This document shows positions 27,501-39,500 of a DNA stretch of 64,000 nucleotides, piece by piece. This DNA is from Labia minor (Eukaryota > Arthropoda > Insecta > Dermaptera > Spongiphoridae): NCBI GenBank assembly GCA_963082975.1, contig OY720346.1:77182767-77246766 (forward strand), in the 5' to 3' direction. Positions within the stretch are counted from its first letter, which is position 1. Each line of letters opens with the position of its first letter. The notes beneath the pieces were generated by a model. The model saw only the letters and a list, made by a program, of their open reading frames with translations. It made no database searches and was not told where the DNA came from. The translations under genes were made by a program, and so were the position numbers.

Positions 27501-30500
27501 CTACCTCACATTCACATGGTCCCGGGTTCAAGTCCCGGGTCTGGCAAGGGAATTTCCCTAGCTGGGGTCTTTGGGACGGAGTCAATCCAGCCTCCGGGAA
27601 CAACATTGGGGAAAAGCTACTTGATAGCGCCTCCGATCAAGAAAATCAAGGTAAAGGTTGAGAGGACCCGTTCTACTGATCAGAGGACAGATCATTGATA
27701 TAACCGGCTTGATAGGCGTTGTCCTTGCGTAGGACATACAAAAGTCAGAGGTTTTTTTTTGTTTTTTTTATATTTTCGAAAACACCAAACCGGGATAAAC
27801 GTTTTACTCGTTTTTTTCTTTTTAGAACCAAATTGAAAAAATAAAATTTTTTAAAAAAGTACGAAATGTCCTAAATATTTAAAAAAACGGGACAAAAGGC
27901 TGTCCTGAAAACTTGTTTCGGGACGCCGGGACAAAGCACCTAAAAACGGGACGTTTGGTGACCTTATATATATTCAACTTTATAAAAATATAAAAAGTAA
28001 AAAGAGATTATAAATCTTTTATTTAAATCAATGAATATATAATATTAATATTTAGACTATTTCTATATAAAATTTTATTAATAACTTTTCATATTTATAA
28101 TTAAATTATCTGTATATTTAATATTCTAAATTTAAAGATTATGTGCAGACAAAATCCATTTTTTATTTACTTTTTCTAATTTTAATATTAAATGGTATAT
28201 TTTATTTACATTGGATTGAATATTTGTATTAAATTTTAAACATATTTACCAATAATTTATTTTTTTATAAATGTAAAGAAGATGAAAGAAGATATTGATA
28301 GAAATAAACCAGAATCGCCATTAAAATTAAAATTAAAAAAACAAATTCATAATATAGGCATGCTTATTGAACTATATTAGGATTTGCTAAAGTATAAAAA
28401 AAAATATTTCTTATATGATTTCATGTTTACCATTTTGGTCAGAATCCACAGAGATATGATTCTCTAATTTTATTAATAGTTATGCATTACCAGTAACATG
28501 ATTGTACCGGTGGTGTATTGGGAGGGGAACGACGTTCCCTTACCTTTTTTTCAGAACCGGAACGCGTACCAATACTTTTTCATATCCCGACAACTTCCAC
28601 TTAAACCGACTGTTAGAAGTTCTTTTTTTGTGTTGTAAATATTTTGTATAGTGAGAATAAGAAAATATAAAAACTTATATGGAAAAATATAGTTGGAGTT
28701 AGTCCCACTATGCGTTCCCTTACTTCTTATTTTACCAATACATCACTGGATTGTATATATTTCCCTAGACAACATGAAGCTTTGTTTAATATAAATTTTA
28801 GAAAAATTAATCTCTAATTTTTTTTTAATTAGATCTTGATAAAATTTATAGTCTCTGTTTAAATACAGATATATAAGAATCTACTTTATCTCATATATTT
28901 ATATATATTATATAAATTATGTACTTCTGGAATAGTTTTATTTTTATTTTAGTCATTGGTAAATGCAATTGCATTTAATGATGATCAAGTGGTTCAATTA
29001 TACGTAATAACTAATGAAAGAATTAAACAAAGAAATAAATAAAATTTCTAAATGAAATTTAAATATTATTCTAAAGGAAATAATCCACTCAACCTAAAAA
29101 GCAAGCATGTACAATTTAATTAAGCAATTATTAGCTTAATAGATATACTACGCAAGATGATTTTCCTTTTTGGTTGTTTTTTTTTTATTATCTATTCTTT
29201 TAAAAATATTAGGCATTATTTTTAATTAAATTGTTTTTCAAATGTTTTAAATGTTAATACGAGGTTTGTTCAAAAGAAAAGGTGTATTTTGAATTATTTC
29301 GAAAATTATTTATTTATTCATCAATATCCATTTTGTCCTCTTCAAAGTAATTCCCCTCTGATAGAATGCACTTCCAAACATCGAAGCACTTCTGAAATGC
29401 GTTTTTCGGTATGGCCATCAGCTCGTTCTTCGATTCCGACTTTATCTCACTCAGTGTGGCAAAATGCTTTCCTTTCATTGGTCTCTTCAGTTTGGGGAAT
29501 AGGAAAAAGTTCAAGGAGCCAAATCTGGTGAATAGTGTGGTTGAGGCATGATTACAGTGTTGTTTTTGGCCAAAAAATCACAAACAAGCAATGATGTGTG
29601 AGCTGGTGCATTATCGTAATGCAGAATCGATGATTTGCTTTTCTACAATTACGATCGTTTGGTCCAAACCTTATTGCTTCACACAAACGTTGCATAACTT
29701 TCTTGTAGTATTCCTTATTAAGAGTACGACCTGTTAGCAAGAACTTAGGATGCACCACGCCATTATAATCGAAGAACACAGTGAGCAAAACCTTCACATT
29801 TGATCGAACTTGTCGAATGCCACAGTCAACATTTTAGGTTAATGTAAGATTCTTTAAAAATTCGAAGAACACACAAAAACGTGATTAACTTTTTCGGTAA
29901 TCAAAAACAAACTACTAATACAAAATGGCTGATAATGTCAACATATGAGAAACATATGTGTACCAACATAACAAAAAAAACCTTAATGAAAATATAAAAA
30001 AGATATTACTTTCAATACATATTTTTTTTTTCATTTGAATATTCTAATGATTTGTATATATTATTTATATTTTTAGCCGTTATGAAGACTTTACACTTCC
30101 TCGTTCTCGACGTGACAGAGAAGCTGCTGCTGGACAATCTCTTCCATCACCAGTCGATTCTCCATCTTACAAGGGGGGCTACGAACAGTGGAGCTTACCA
30201 AGACCGAGGAGACAACGAGAAGCTGAAGCTGCAGCGGCTGCAAAAAATGCAATGTACTATATACATATATTATTTTTTAAATAAATAATAATTTCTATAT
30301 TTAATTTCTATTTCTATTTCAACTTTTTTGGTCTTTTAACATTTTTCTTTTTTTTTTTTTCCTTTTTCATTTTATTTCTTTGATTTATTATTATATGATT
30401 AAATATAAAATAATTAAAATCTATCGTTGGTTTCATATTTTAACAAATAAATAAAATTTTCTTTAAATGTTAAAAAAAAAAATACAACTTTTACTTACTT

Positions 30501-33500
30501 ACTCGTATTTCCTCTCCAAAGAGATGAAATGATGAAGGAAGGGATTTCTAATTTATATTTAACAACTTTTCCTGTCAAAATAACTATCTATTTTGTGTGT
30601 TGATCCTTTCAGTAATCCCTTTGAGGAGGAGGAAGACTTGGCATCTGCAGCTCCTGTGCCACTTCCAAGGACTCGGGTCTCCGTTGCAGAGGAGGCTGCA
30701 AGTACTTCATGTATGTCCACTCCGATTACTCCCCGAAGAGGTATCATATATATATATTATATATCTATTATTATTTATTATCACATATATATTATTATAT
30801 AATTAAATTAAAAAAAATAAAAAAATGAAAAATTGAAATTTTTAACTATCTGTTAGCAAAGATTATTATTAATATTATTATTTGACATTATTTTTATTTT
30901 TTACTTTAAATTATAGTACCTGGTCTACCAAGCCGCGCATCGGTACTTTAAAAAAATATTCCTATGAATATTTAAGATTTTAAATTGTTAAAGTTTTGGT
31001 GGTTGTTTTTATTTATAAGAGAATTTTTGTAAAATTTTGTAAAATTTTATTATAAATTTATTCAAAAAACCAAAAAAACAAAACATACCCAACGTTTCTA
31101 TTGCTACTTCGGCAACTTCTGTAAATTTATTCAAAAAACAAAAAATACACAACGTTTCGATTGCAGAAGTAGTAGAAGTAGCAAACGAAACGTTGTGTAT
31201 TTTTTATTTTTTGAATAAATTCACAATAAAATATCAATATGTGGTTTTATTTACAAAATTCCCTTATAAATATCTAATATTATTATATAAAATAAATAAA
31301 CGACAAAATATATGAAACAATTTCAAATAATTTAAAATAATATAAATTAAAAAAATAGTCATATGATAAAACATACAACCCTTAAACGTACGTATAATGC
31401 ACCGAAAGACAGAGAAGTATGACCTGTGGATATAACATAATATATATTTCATAATTTGATTACAAAATATTATTAAAATAAATATTTTTAATTTTATTTT
31501 ATTTATAATATTTTGTATTTAAGGAAGCGCTGTCTGACGTACTTACTGATGTCATTTAAATTTACTATTTTAAATTATAAAAAAAAATAACAAAGATGGT
31601 TTTTCCCGAGGTTGAAACCAATACAGATCGATTTTTCTTTTTAAAAATAATCTATGGTGTGAATTTCAAAAAAATCCTTAAAGCGGTTTAATATTTTAAA
31701 AACGCAAATATATATATACAACTTTTGCTATATACCACAAGATTATGATATTTATGTTATGTTCATTTTTTTTAAAAATAAGTAAATTTATATTTTATTT
31801 TTTTTTTTTTTGTTCTTTTTATTAACGTTTTAAGTAGTTATTCTTTTAAAAAAATGAATAAAATAAATTAGAGTTTTAATTGGATACAATCACCTGCGAT
31901 AGCCCCTGCCTGCAATTTGTTTCTAAATAATAAATTTTTGAATGTTGTAGTTTATTTATTATTTCTCTTCTGATCTGTTAAATGAAAAATGATTTAAGAA
32001 ATTGTTTTGATTAGCATTCTTAATATTAAAACGTGTTAATATTATTTAAAATAAATCCTTTCCTATATATCCATATCCACTTATTTATTTCATGATTTGA
32101 TCCTCTGTAAATGTGACGTAGACAGTATTTGATCCCAATTGGCCCAAAATAAAGCCCTTCACAAACAAAAACTATATTTATTAACAGACCCATTAACACT
32201 TCAATAAAAGCAACAACTTTGACCTCAATAAACATCTTGAATAAAACAACCTCTCAATAATTTCGATAAATATTTTCTTTAAAAAAACAAAAAAAAATAC
32301 TAATATAACCAATCAAACATGGACGTGAAAGACCTAAATTAAATCTATATATATATATATAAAGGTTAAAAATAAAATTGATCATTTAAAATATTAAGAA
32401 ATATTGAATTTAAATTTTAACACACAATCATTTAAATTCTCTCTCATTTATGATAATATATTATGCATTTATCATTTAATGAAAAAATTAAAAATACTTT
32501 AATTAATTTATAACTAAATCTTTTTACCGACCGACGATAGTAAGGGAGGTATTGTTTTCACACCAAATTTCACATGTGGAGATTTTTACATATCTCCACG
32601 AATCATGCATTTTCTTAACAGAAAAAAGTATTTTTAGCATGATGTCTGTCCGTCCGTCTGTCCGTCTGTCCGTCCGTCTGTCCGTCCGTATAGATGTGTA
32701 CAGCCTGAACGGCGTAACGGATTTTGATGAAATTTGGTATATTTACTTAATGCATCAGTGGGATGAATTGATCAACTTTTGGTGCAAATCCGGAAACCGA
32801 AAGTGGTAGTATTAGCGATCGACGATAAGAAGGGAAGGGTTATTTTCGCACCAAATTTCACATAAGGAGATTTTTTTACATATCACCACGAATGTATTGG
32901 TTTTATCCTCGGGAAAAATCATCTTCATTATGTTTTTCTTAATTTAAAATTATATGACGTCACCCAGCCCTTCATGACGTCACAGCCTCGGGTAACGCCG
33001 GCAACGCCGGCTACTTCAGCTATATATTATAAATAAAATAAAATTAAAAATATTTATGTTATATCCATATCTGTTTTTTATTACATTAATAGATATATTA
33101 AAATTATTTGAAATTGTTTCTGTAGCTGGAAATTAATTTATTTCAAACCGTCGGTCGGTTCGGACCTGGCCACAGGTCAACTTATTTTTTTTTACTTTTA
33201 TATATATTAGTAATAATATATATAAATTAGTTAGTTAATAGTTTATATTTCCAAAAGAGATTAATTAAATAGTGTAAGTTCGAGTTTTATTTATAGTACC
33301 TGGTTCACCGAGCCCGGTACTTTAAACAAAATATTCCTTATGAACTATGAATATTTAAGATTAAGATTATTATTTAAAATAAATAAACGACAAAATATAT
33401 GAAACAATTTCAAATAATTTTAAAGAACATAAATTAAAAAAAAATATTCATAAAACATACAGCTCTTAAATGTACGTATTCATGCACTGAAAGACAGAAA

Positions 33501-36500
33501 AGTATGGCCTGTGGATATATTTCGAAATTTGATTTTATATATATTTATAATATTTTGTATTTTGCGCTGTCTGACGTAGTTGCTGACGACATTTAAATTT
33601 CCTATTTTATATTAAGAAAAAACTAATAAAGATGATATTTCCGGAGGCTGAAACCAATACAGATCGATTTTTCTTTATAAAAATTATCTATGGTGTGATT
33701 TCAAAAAAAAAAACTTAGACCGGTTTAATAATTCAAAAATACAAATATATATACAATTTTTTCTAGTATAATAAGATAAGACATATTAATTTTTTTATGC
33801 TTTAGAAATATTGATGAAAATAATTTGGGTATTTTTAATAGGATTATTTCAAGGTAGTGGAGGATATAATTCGGATGTGGAATGCAGTACAAGCAACCTC
33901 ATTGCATACAACAGTATACGAAGATCATACCGAAAGAAAAAACGAGCTCCTTTGCCACCTGGGCTTCCTACACCTCCACGGGTAAGTACTTCAAATATAT
34001 ACAATTCGTTGACAATCAAATTCCTATTCTACAATTCTGGGTGAATTTTGACATTATCCAACCACATCACACCGAACATTATAATTTTGATCTATTTGAT
34101 CTAAGCTAAGAAAGTAAAAAAAAATTATTAATTTTAATTTATTTTTATTTATTATAGAATCCAGAAACATCATCAACACCAATCAGCAGCATAGAAAGTC
34201 AACCAAATGATTCAATTTCTTCACTTGAAAGAAATAAAGAAGTAAGTGATCTATCAGTACAGTAAATAGTACAATAGATCTATTATTTATGTAGATATGT
34301 ATATAAAAATTAGGAATGCGCCGTTGGGTGTGTGGGTAGCGAGCCTGCCTCACATTCACATGGTCTCGGGTTCAAGTCCCGGGTCTGGCAAGGGAATTTC
34401 CCTAGCTGGTCTATGGGACGGAGTCAACCCAGCCTCCGGGAACAACGTTGAGGAAAAGCTACTTAATAGCGCCTCCGATCAAGAAAATCAAGGTAAAGGT
34501 TGAGAGGTCCCGTTCTACTGATCATAGGACACCTCATTGATAGGCGTTGTCCTTACGTAGGATGTACAAAGTCAGAGGTTTTATATATATATATATATAT
34601 ATAAAAATTATCAAATTTTAAAAATCTTTTAATTTTTTTTTTTCTTCTAAATTATTAATCATGTATTTTCAAATGATTTTTTTCCTATTTAATCTACTCA
34701 TTATGTTTAATTAAATAATTATAAAATGAAAAGAAAATTTTCATGTGACATTAAAATGGATAACATTGAGAGGATATAGATAATTCAATCCTATCCACTT
34801 CACTTTTAAAATCCTCTTCATTGGTTAGAATGAATGAATAAATTACCAACTTTAAATGATTAGAGAGAATGTGTGTGTGGAATGAACTTACTCAATTGCA
34901 TTTATATTAAAAAGCGACCGCATCAAAAATTTTAATTAGTTTCAATGAATCTAATTGATCTTAATGATTAAGAAAAATTTTATTATACACATAAAGTTAA
35001 GGATAATACATTTATTTTCCCATAGGCAACAAAATTCATTTATTTCAGACCGGATTCTCAATATATTAATATTATAAATAATTTATCAATATTTATATTT
35101 AATGAACGATTCATCGCTTAAAGTAATATTTACAATTTAGATAGATGAATCGAGCCCATTAAAATTAAACAAATGCTACGAAATAAAAATGAGCTGTTAA
35201 TTAATTTCCAAACAACATAATTTATATATATATATAAAGTATCAAAAAAAAAATTTTTAAAACTTGATTTAAAATGACTAGATTATATTATCTTGGTTTT
35301 TATTTTTAGTTTAATTACTCAATTATTAATTACTACCTTATTTTAAGTGAAAAATTTCCGACAATGAATATAAAATTAATAGATTGTGAACTACAACTTC
35401 CGGTTTCCGGATATACTCTAAAAGTTGATGAATTCATGCTACTGATGCATTAAGTAAATATAGCAGATTTTTTCAAAATCCTTTGAGCCTTTCAAGCTGT
35501 ACACGTCTATACGGACATACAATGGACAGACGGACAGAAGGACAGACATCATGTTAAAAATATTTTTTTTCTGTTAACAAAATGCATGATTCGTGGAGAT
35601 ATGTAAAAATCTCCACATGTGAAATTTGGTGTGACAACAATTCCTTCCCTTCCTATCGTCGATCGGTAAAAAAACAATAAAATAAATGTAGTAGATTTAC
35701 TAGTAGAAAATATACTTACAAGTAGATATAAAATATATTCTGCTATATATATATAAATTTCCACACTAATTAAATTACAAGTATCAGAAAAAATATTATG
35801 AAGCCAGATGGCCTGGTAGGCAAAAACCAAGCATGGTTACCAATGGTGTAGTGTTTGGTTGTGAAAACTAAACTAATTAAACAATTGTTTAATTAGGTAA
35901 TAATAATAATAATTTTTAAATCAGTCCCTTATATTGAGAAAATTAATAATTGCCTCCCCTTATCACAACAACTTTCCATTGCCAAGATGATGCTGTTTTG
36001 CCTACCAATACCGATCACAAATATAAATAGTGTTTTCTCCTATATATTATGTAAATGTATGTAAATGAATATATATTTTATAATTTTTTTAATTTCTCTT
36101 TTTGTGTTTTACAGAATAAATTAAATATTTCTGGAATATCTATTTTATCCACTGATATGGAAGATGAAAAAATCTCACCTAAAAATTCAAAAATAGAAAA
36201 TACGAAAGATGAAATTGTAAGCTTAACAAATATAGAGCAAACAAAGAGTGAAATGGATTTAAAATTGGATGACAGACTTCAAACAGAGAACACCAAATCA
36301 TCTGAAGAAAATACAAAATCTAATGAGAATATAAATAATTCAACAAAAGATGAACAAATGATTAATTCCAAAGAAGAAATATGTTCAACCAAAGACGGCG
36401 AACAGGAGATAACAAAAGAAATAACTTCCAACGAAAATGTTTCTAGAAATATAAGCCTTAAAGATATTCTAAATAAAAATTCTGATACAAATAAGGTTAT

Positions 36501-39500
36501 TGAATTTATTTACTTTTTTTTTTTATTTTAAGTAAAGTTTTTCTGAAATATATTTTCACATTTCAGATTGTGGAAAAGTCTACAGAAGAAATGTCTCAAA
36601 CATCAATGGAATGGGAAAATCATAAAGTAAATTTTTTTTATCTTATTATTTAGTTTAGTTTAGTTTTATGAATTTATTAATTTTTCATCTTTAAAATTAA
36701 TTTGAAAAATGTTTATTATAATATATTCTGTTTTAAATCTCGCCAAGATTACGCAAAAACGGTTTGAGCTAGAATCATGGAATTTGGTACACGGGAATTA
36801 TTCAAAATTCGTAGTTTTCTATCAACTTTTGACAAATATAGCTCATCCAGAAAAGGGTCATTACCTACCACGTAAAAATAGAGATATATGTTTGATAGTT
36901 TTTCACATGATTAAAAATTGTATAAAACTGCTATATATAGAATTTCAGCTTGATTGAATCGCTGAAAGTACTGAAATTAATTTTTTAACACTCCAATCAC
37001 GCGCCAGCATGTGACGTGGTACCATCAACAAAGAGCCAATCATGCGCTGGTTTAATAAATATTATTTATTAATTTTAATTTATAATTTATAATTAATTAA
37101 ATTTAATTTAAATATAATATATTATGTTATTTAATCCAATTCAAATGCGAGATATTCGAGTGGAGACACTCCAGCTTATTTTTAAAAAAAATATATTAAA
37201 ATTTGAACTAATTAAAAAAAAAGAAATATAATAATAAAAATACAACAAAATTTTCGAAATATTTTAAACCAAAATAAAAATTACGGTGGAACCTCGGGTT
37301 ATTAAGGCTATTAATTTATTTGATGACGTTTCAATGGTTTATTTCAAAAACGCATTAAAATCGCTGTATTTTGGGGTCATGGAACGAATGAATTGCATTA
37401 CTACTTATTGGAAAACTTGTTAAAATTATAAGAAGAAAGTGCTTGAGTGAATGGAAGGAGAAAATAGAAAAAAAATGAATTAAAAGAACCTATTAAATGG
37501 ATTGTAAATTTTACAAATTGATATTTTATTTTATAGACACAAAATGAAAACGAAGAGGCATCACAAATAAAATCATTTTCTTCAAATACCACAAAAGAAG
37601 AAAACAATCTACCTATAGTATGTATACATATAATTATTATTAATATATAACATATATATATATATATAATTGATTGATTGATTGATTAATTATATTATTA
37701 ATTTTAATTTAAAATTAGATTAATCATACCTGACTAAATTATTAAAACTAAAATAAGATTGTTTTTATTAATATATTCAAAATAATTAAGTTTATTTATT
37801 ATTATTATTATTGATTTATTTAATTTTTAGGAACTGAATAAAAAAACTTTAGAGAAAACAACGTTTCAATTGGACAAATCAAAGGTGATTTTTTAAAAAA
37901 AATATTTTCAATTAAAATATAAAATTAACAGTTATTTATTTTCTATATAAATTATATAAATATATAGATATGAATTACTATTATGGCTATAATTTTGTTT
38001 TTAATTTAGATAATCGAGACGAACAACGAACCTGGGGATAAAATAACAGCATCGAAACAGGTGAATTTAAAAAAAATATATATATTTAAAATTTACTACA
38101 ATACAAGTAATCCTCGTTTAACTTCGTCTCGGATCGCGTCGTTTTGTTTTAACGATGTAATTTATAATCCAAATTTTTTGTTTTTATTTTTTTATTTTAA
38201 ACTTTATTTTCATAATTTGAAGTTTACTCATTAAAATTTATATGAACTTTAACTGTTAACATAATAAATAGATTATGAAATTTATATGAATTTGTTTTGA
38301 ATTGTAAATTTCTTTAATAATACTTTTTCTTATTTAATAAAAACTTGTATTCATTACATCAGCGATTCTCAATCTTTTTTTATTGCGGCACACTTTTAAC
38401 GGTTTAAAAATTTGGCGGCACACAAAGAAAAAGATAAGTGATAGTGAAAATGACGCAGGAACCTTCAAAACGTATAAAAACGTATAAAAACATCGAAAAT
38501 TTTCGTGATCGCAAAACGTACTATCTTTGGCGAGATAGTAAAAATTCATTATTTTGTTTTTTTATTTTAAAAAATATTCCCTTAACATGAAATATAATAA
38601 TTAATAAAAATATTTAATTATTCATATAATTTTAATATAATACAAAAAAAAAATTACTTATAGATTCTTAATCCATTATTCAATAATATATTGATTATTG
38701 ATTCATGACTGATTTGAATAAATACATTTTCAATTTTCACGATAATTTTTATTTTTATATTAAATAATATTGTTTGTTTGTTTTGATATTATATATTATA
38801 TATATATATTACCTAATTGTGTAGTTATGAAAAGTATGAAATGTTATTTATATATCGTTTTATATATATTCATTTTCTAGCCAACGGAAGAAATGCATAA
38901 ATCCATAAATAAGGAAGATATTGAAGAAATTCAAGTGGAAAATACTAAGGAAACAAAAAATGAGAAAGTAATTGTTATTTTAATTTATTTCTTCTATTCA
39001 TTTATATTCTTCATAATCTTCAGTGGTGTATTGGGAGGGGAACGCGGAGGAACGACGTTCCCTTACCTTTTTTCAGAACTGGAACGCGTTCCACTAATTT
39101 TTTATGTCCCGACAACTCCCACTTAAATCTACTGTTAGAATTTCTTTTTTGTTTTGGTATTTTTTGTATAAAAAAGAATAAGAAAAAATAAAAACTTTTA
39201 TGGAGAAAAATAGTACTACTACGCGTTTCCTTACTATGCGCTCCATTACTTCTTATTTTACCAATACATCACTGATAATCTTACATAAATAATTATCATT
39301 ATTAATTCATATATATATATTTATAATTTTTTTTTTAAATTTTGTTTATCTAGGAAAAAAATGAAGAATCATTGGAGGCGAAATTGACATCAACACCTCC
39401 ACCCACACCTTTAAAAAAGAAAATGACTACAATTGAAAATCTCTCCTTGTTTAATGATGATCTTGATTCTGATATGTTAACGAAAAGTCCTACATTCAAA

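Larger units (their letters stand above)
12397..30076 (+). other. First two visible introns of the NPF-motif gene
   Basis: 3.5 kb and 14 kb introns. Outside listed repeats, the stretches 13370-14145, 15358-15928, 19656-20574, 21509-22227, 23253-24072, 25589-26135 and 27974-28507 are A/T-rich and featureless. A G+C-richer piece at 19869-19955 (CACGTTCCCACCGGCTCC; an imperfect inverted CCGGTGG) could be another MITE. Confidence 0.5.

Noticed and set aside
27473..27560. tRNA gene call
   Set aside because: A and B boxes are present but the acceptor stem and cloverleaf are not; this is a SINE head.
27480..27698. Frame through the SINE, seen also at 3256-3519, 5442-5672 and 34297-34503
   Set aside because: The repeated peptide is just the SINE body; the sequence has Pol III boxes and copies carry frameshifts.
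30559..30747. Minus-strand frame opposite the fourth exon
   Set aside because: Antisense shadow of the NPF-containing exon, which has proper splice sites on the plus strand.
32645..32690. CRISPR-like spaced repeats (GTCC/GTCT tract)
   Set aside because: A simple microsatellite with no unique spacers, in a eukaryotic genome.
32552..32809. 85-codon frame with Ser-Val-Arg-Pro repeats
   Set aside because: Direct translation of the GTCC microsatellite and core of family B; the same text is out of frame in other B copies.
36709..36957. 82-codon plus-strand frame in the NPF-motif gene intron
   Set aside because: It is the reverse orientation of family A copy A7; the same peptide appears in other A copies with stops.
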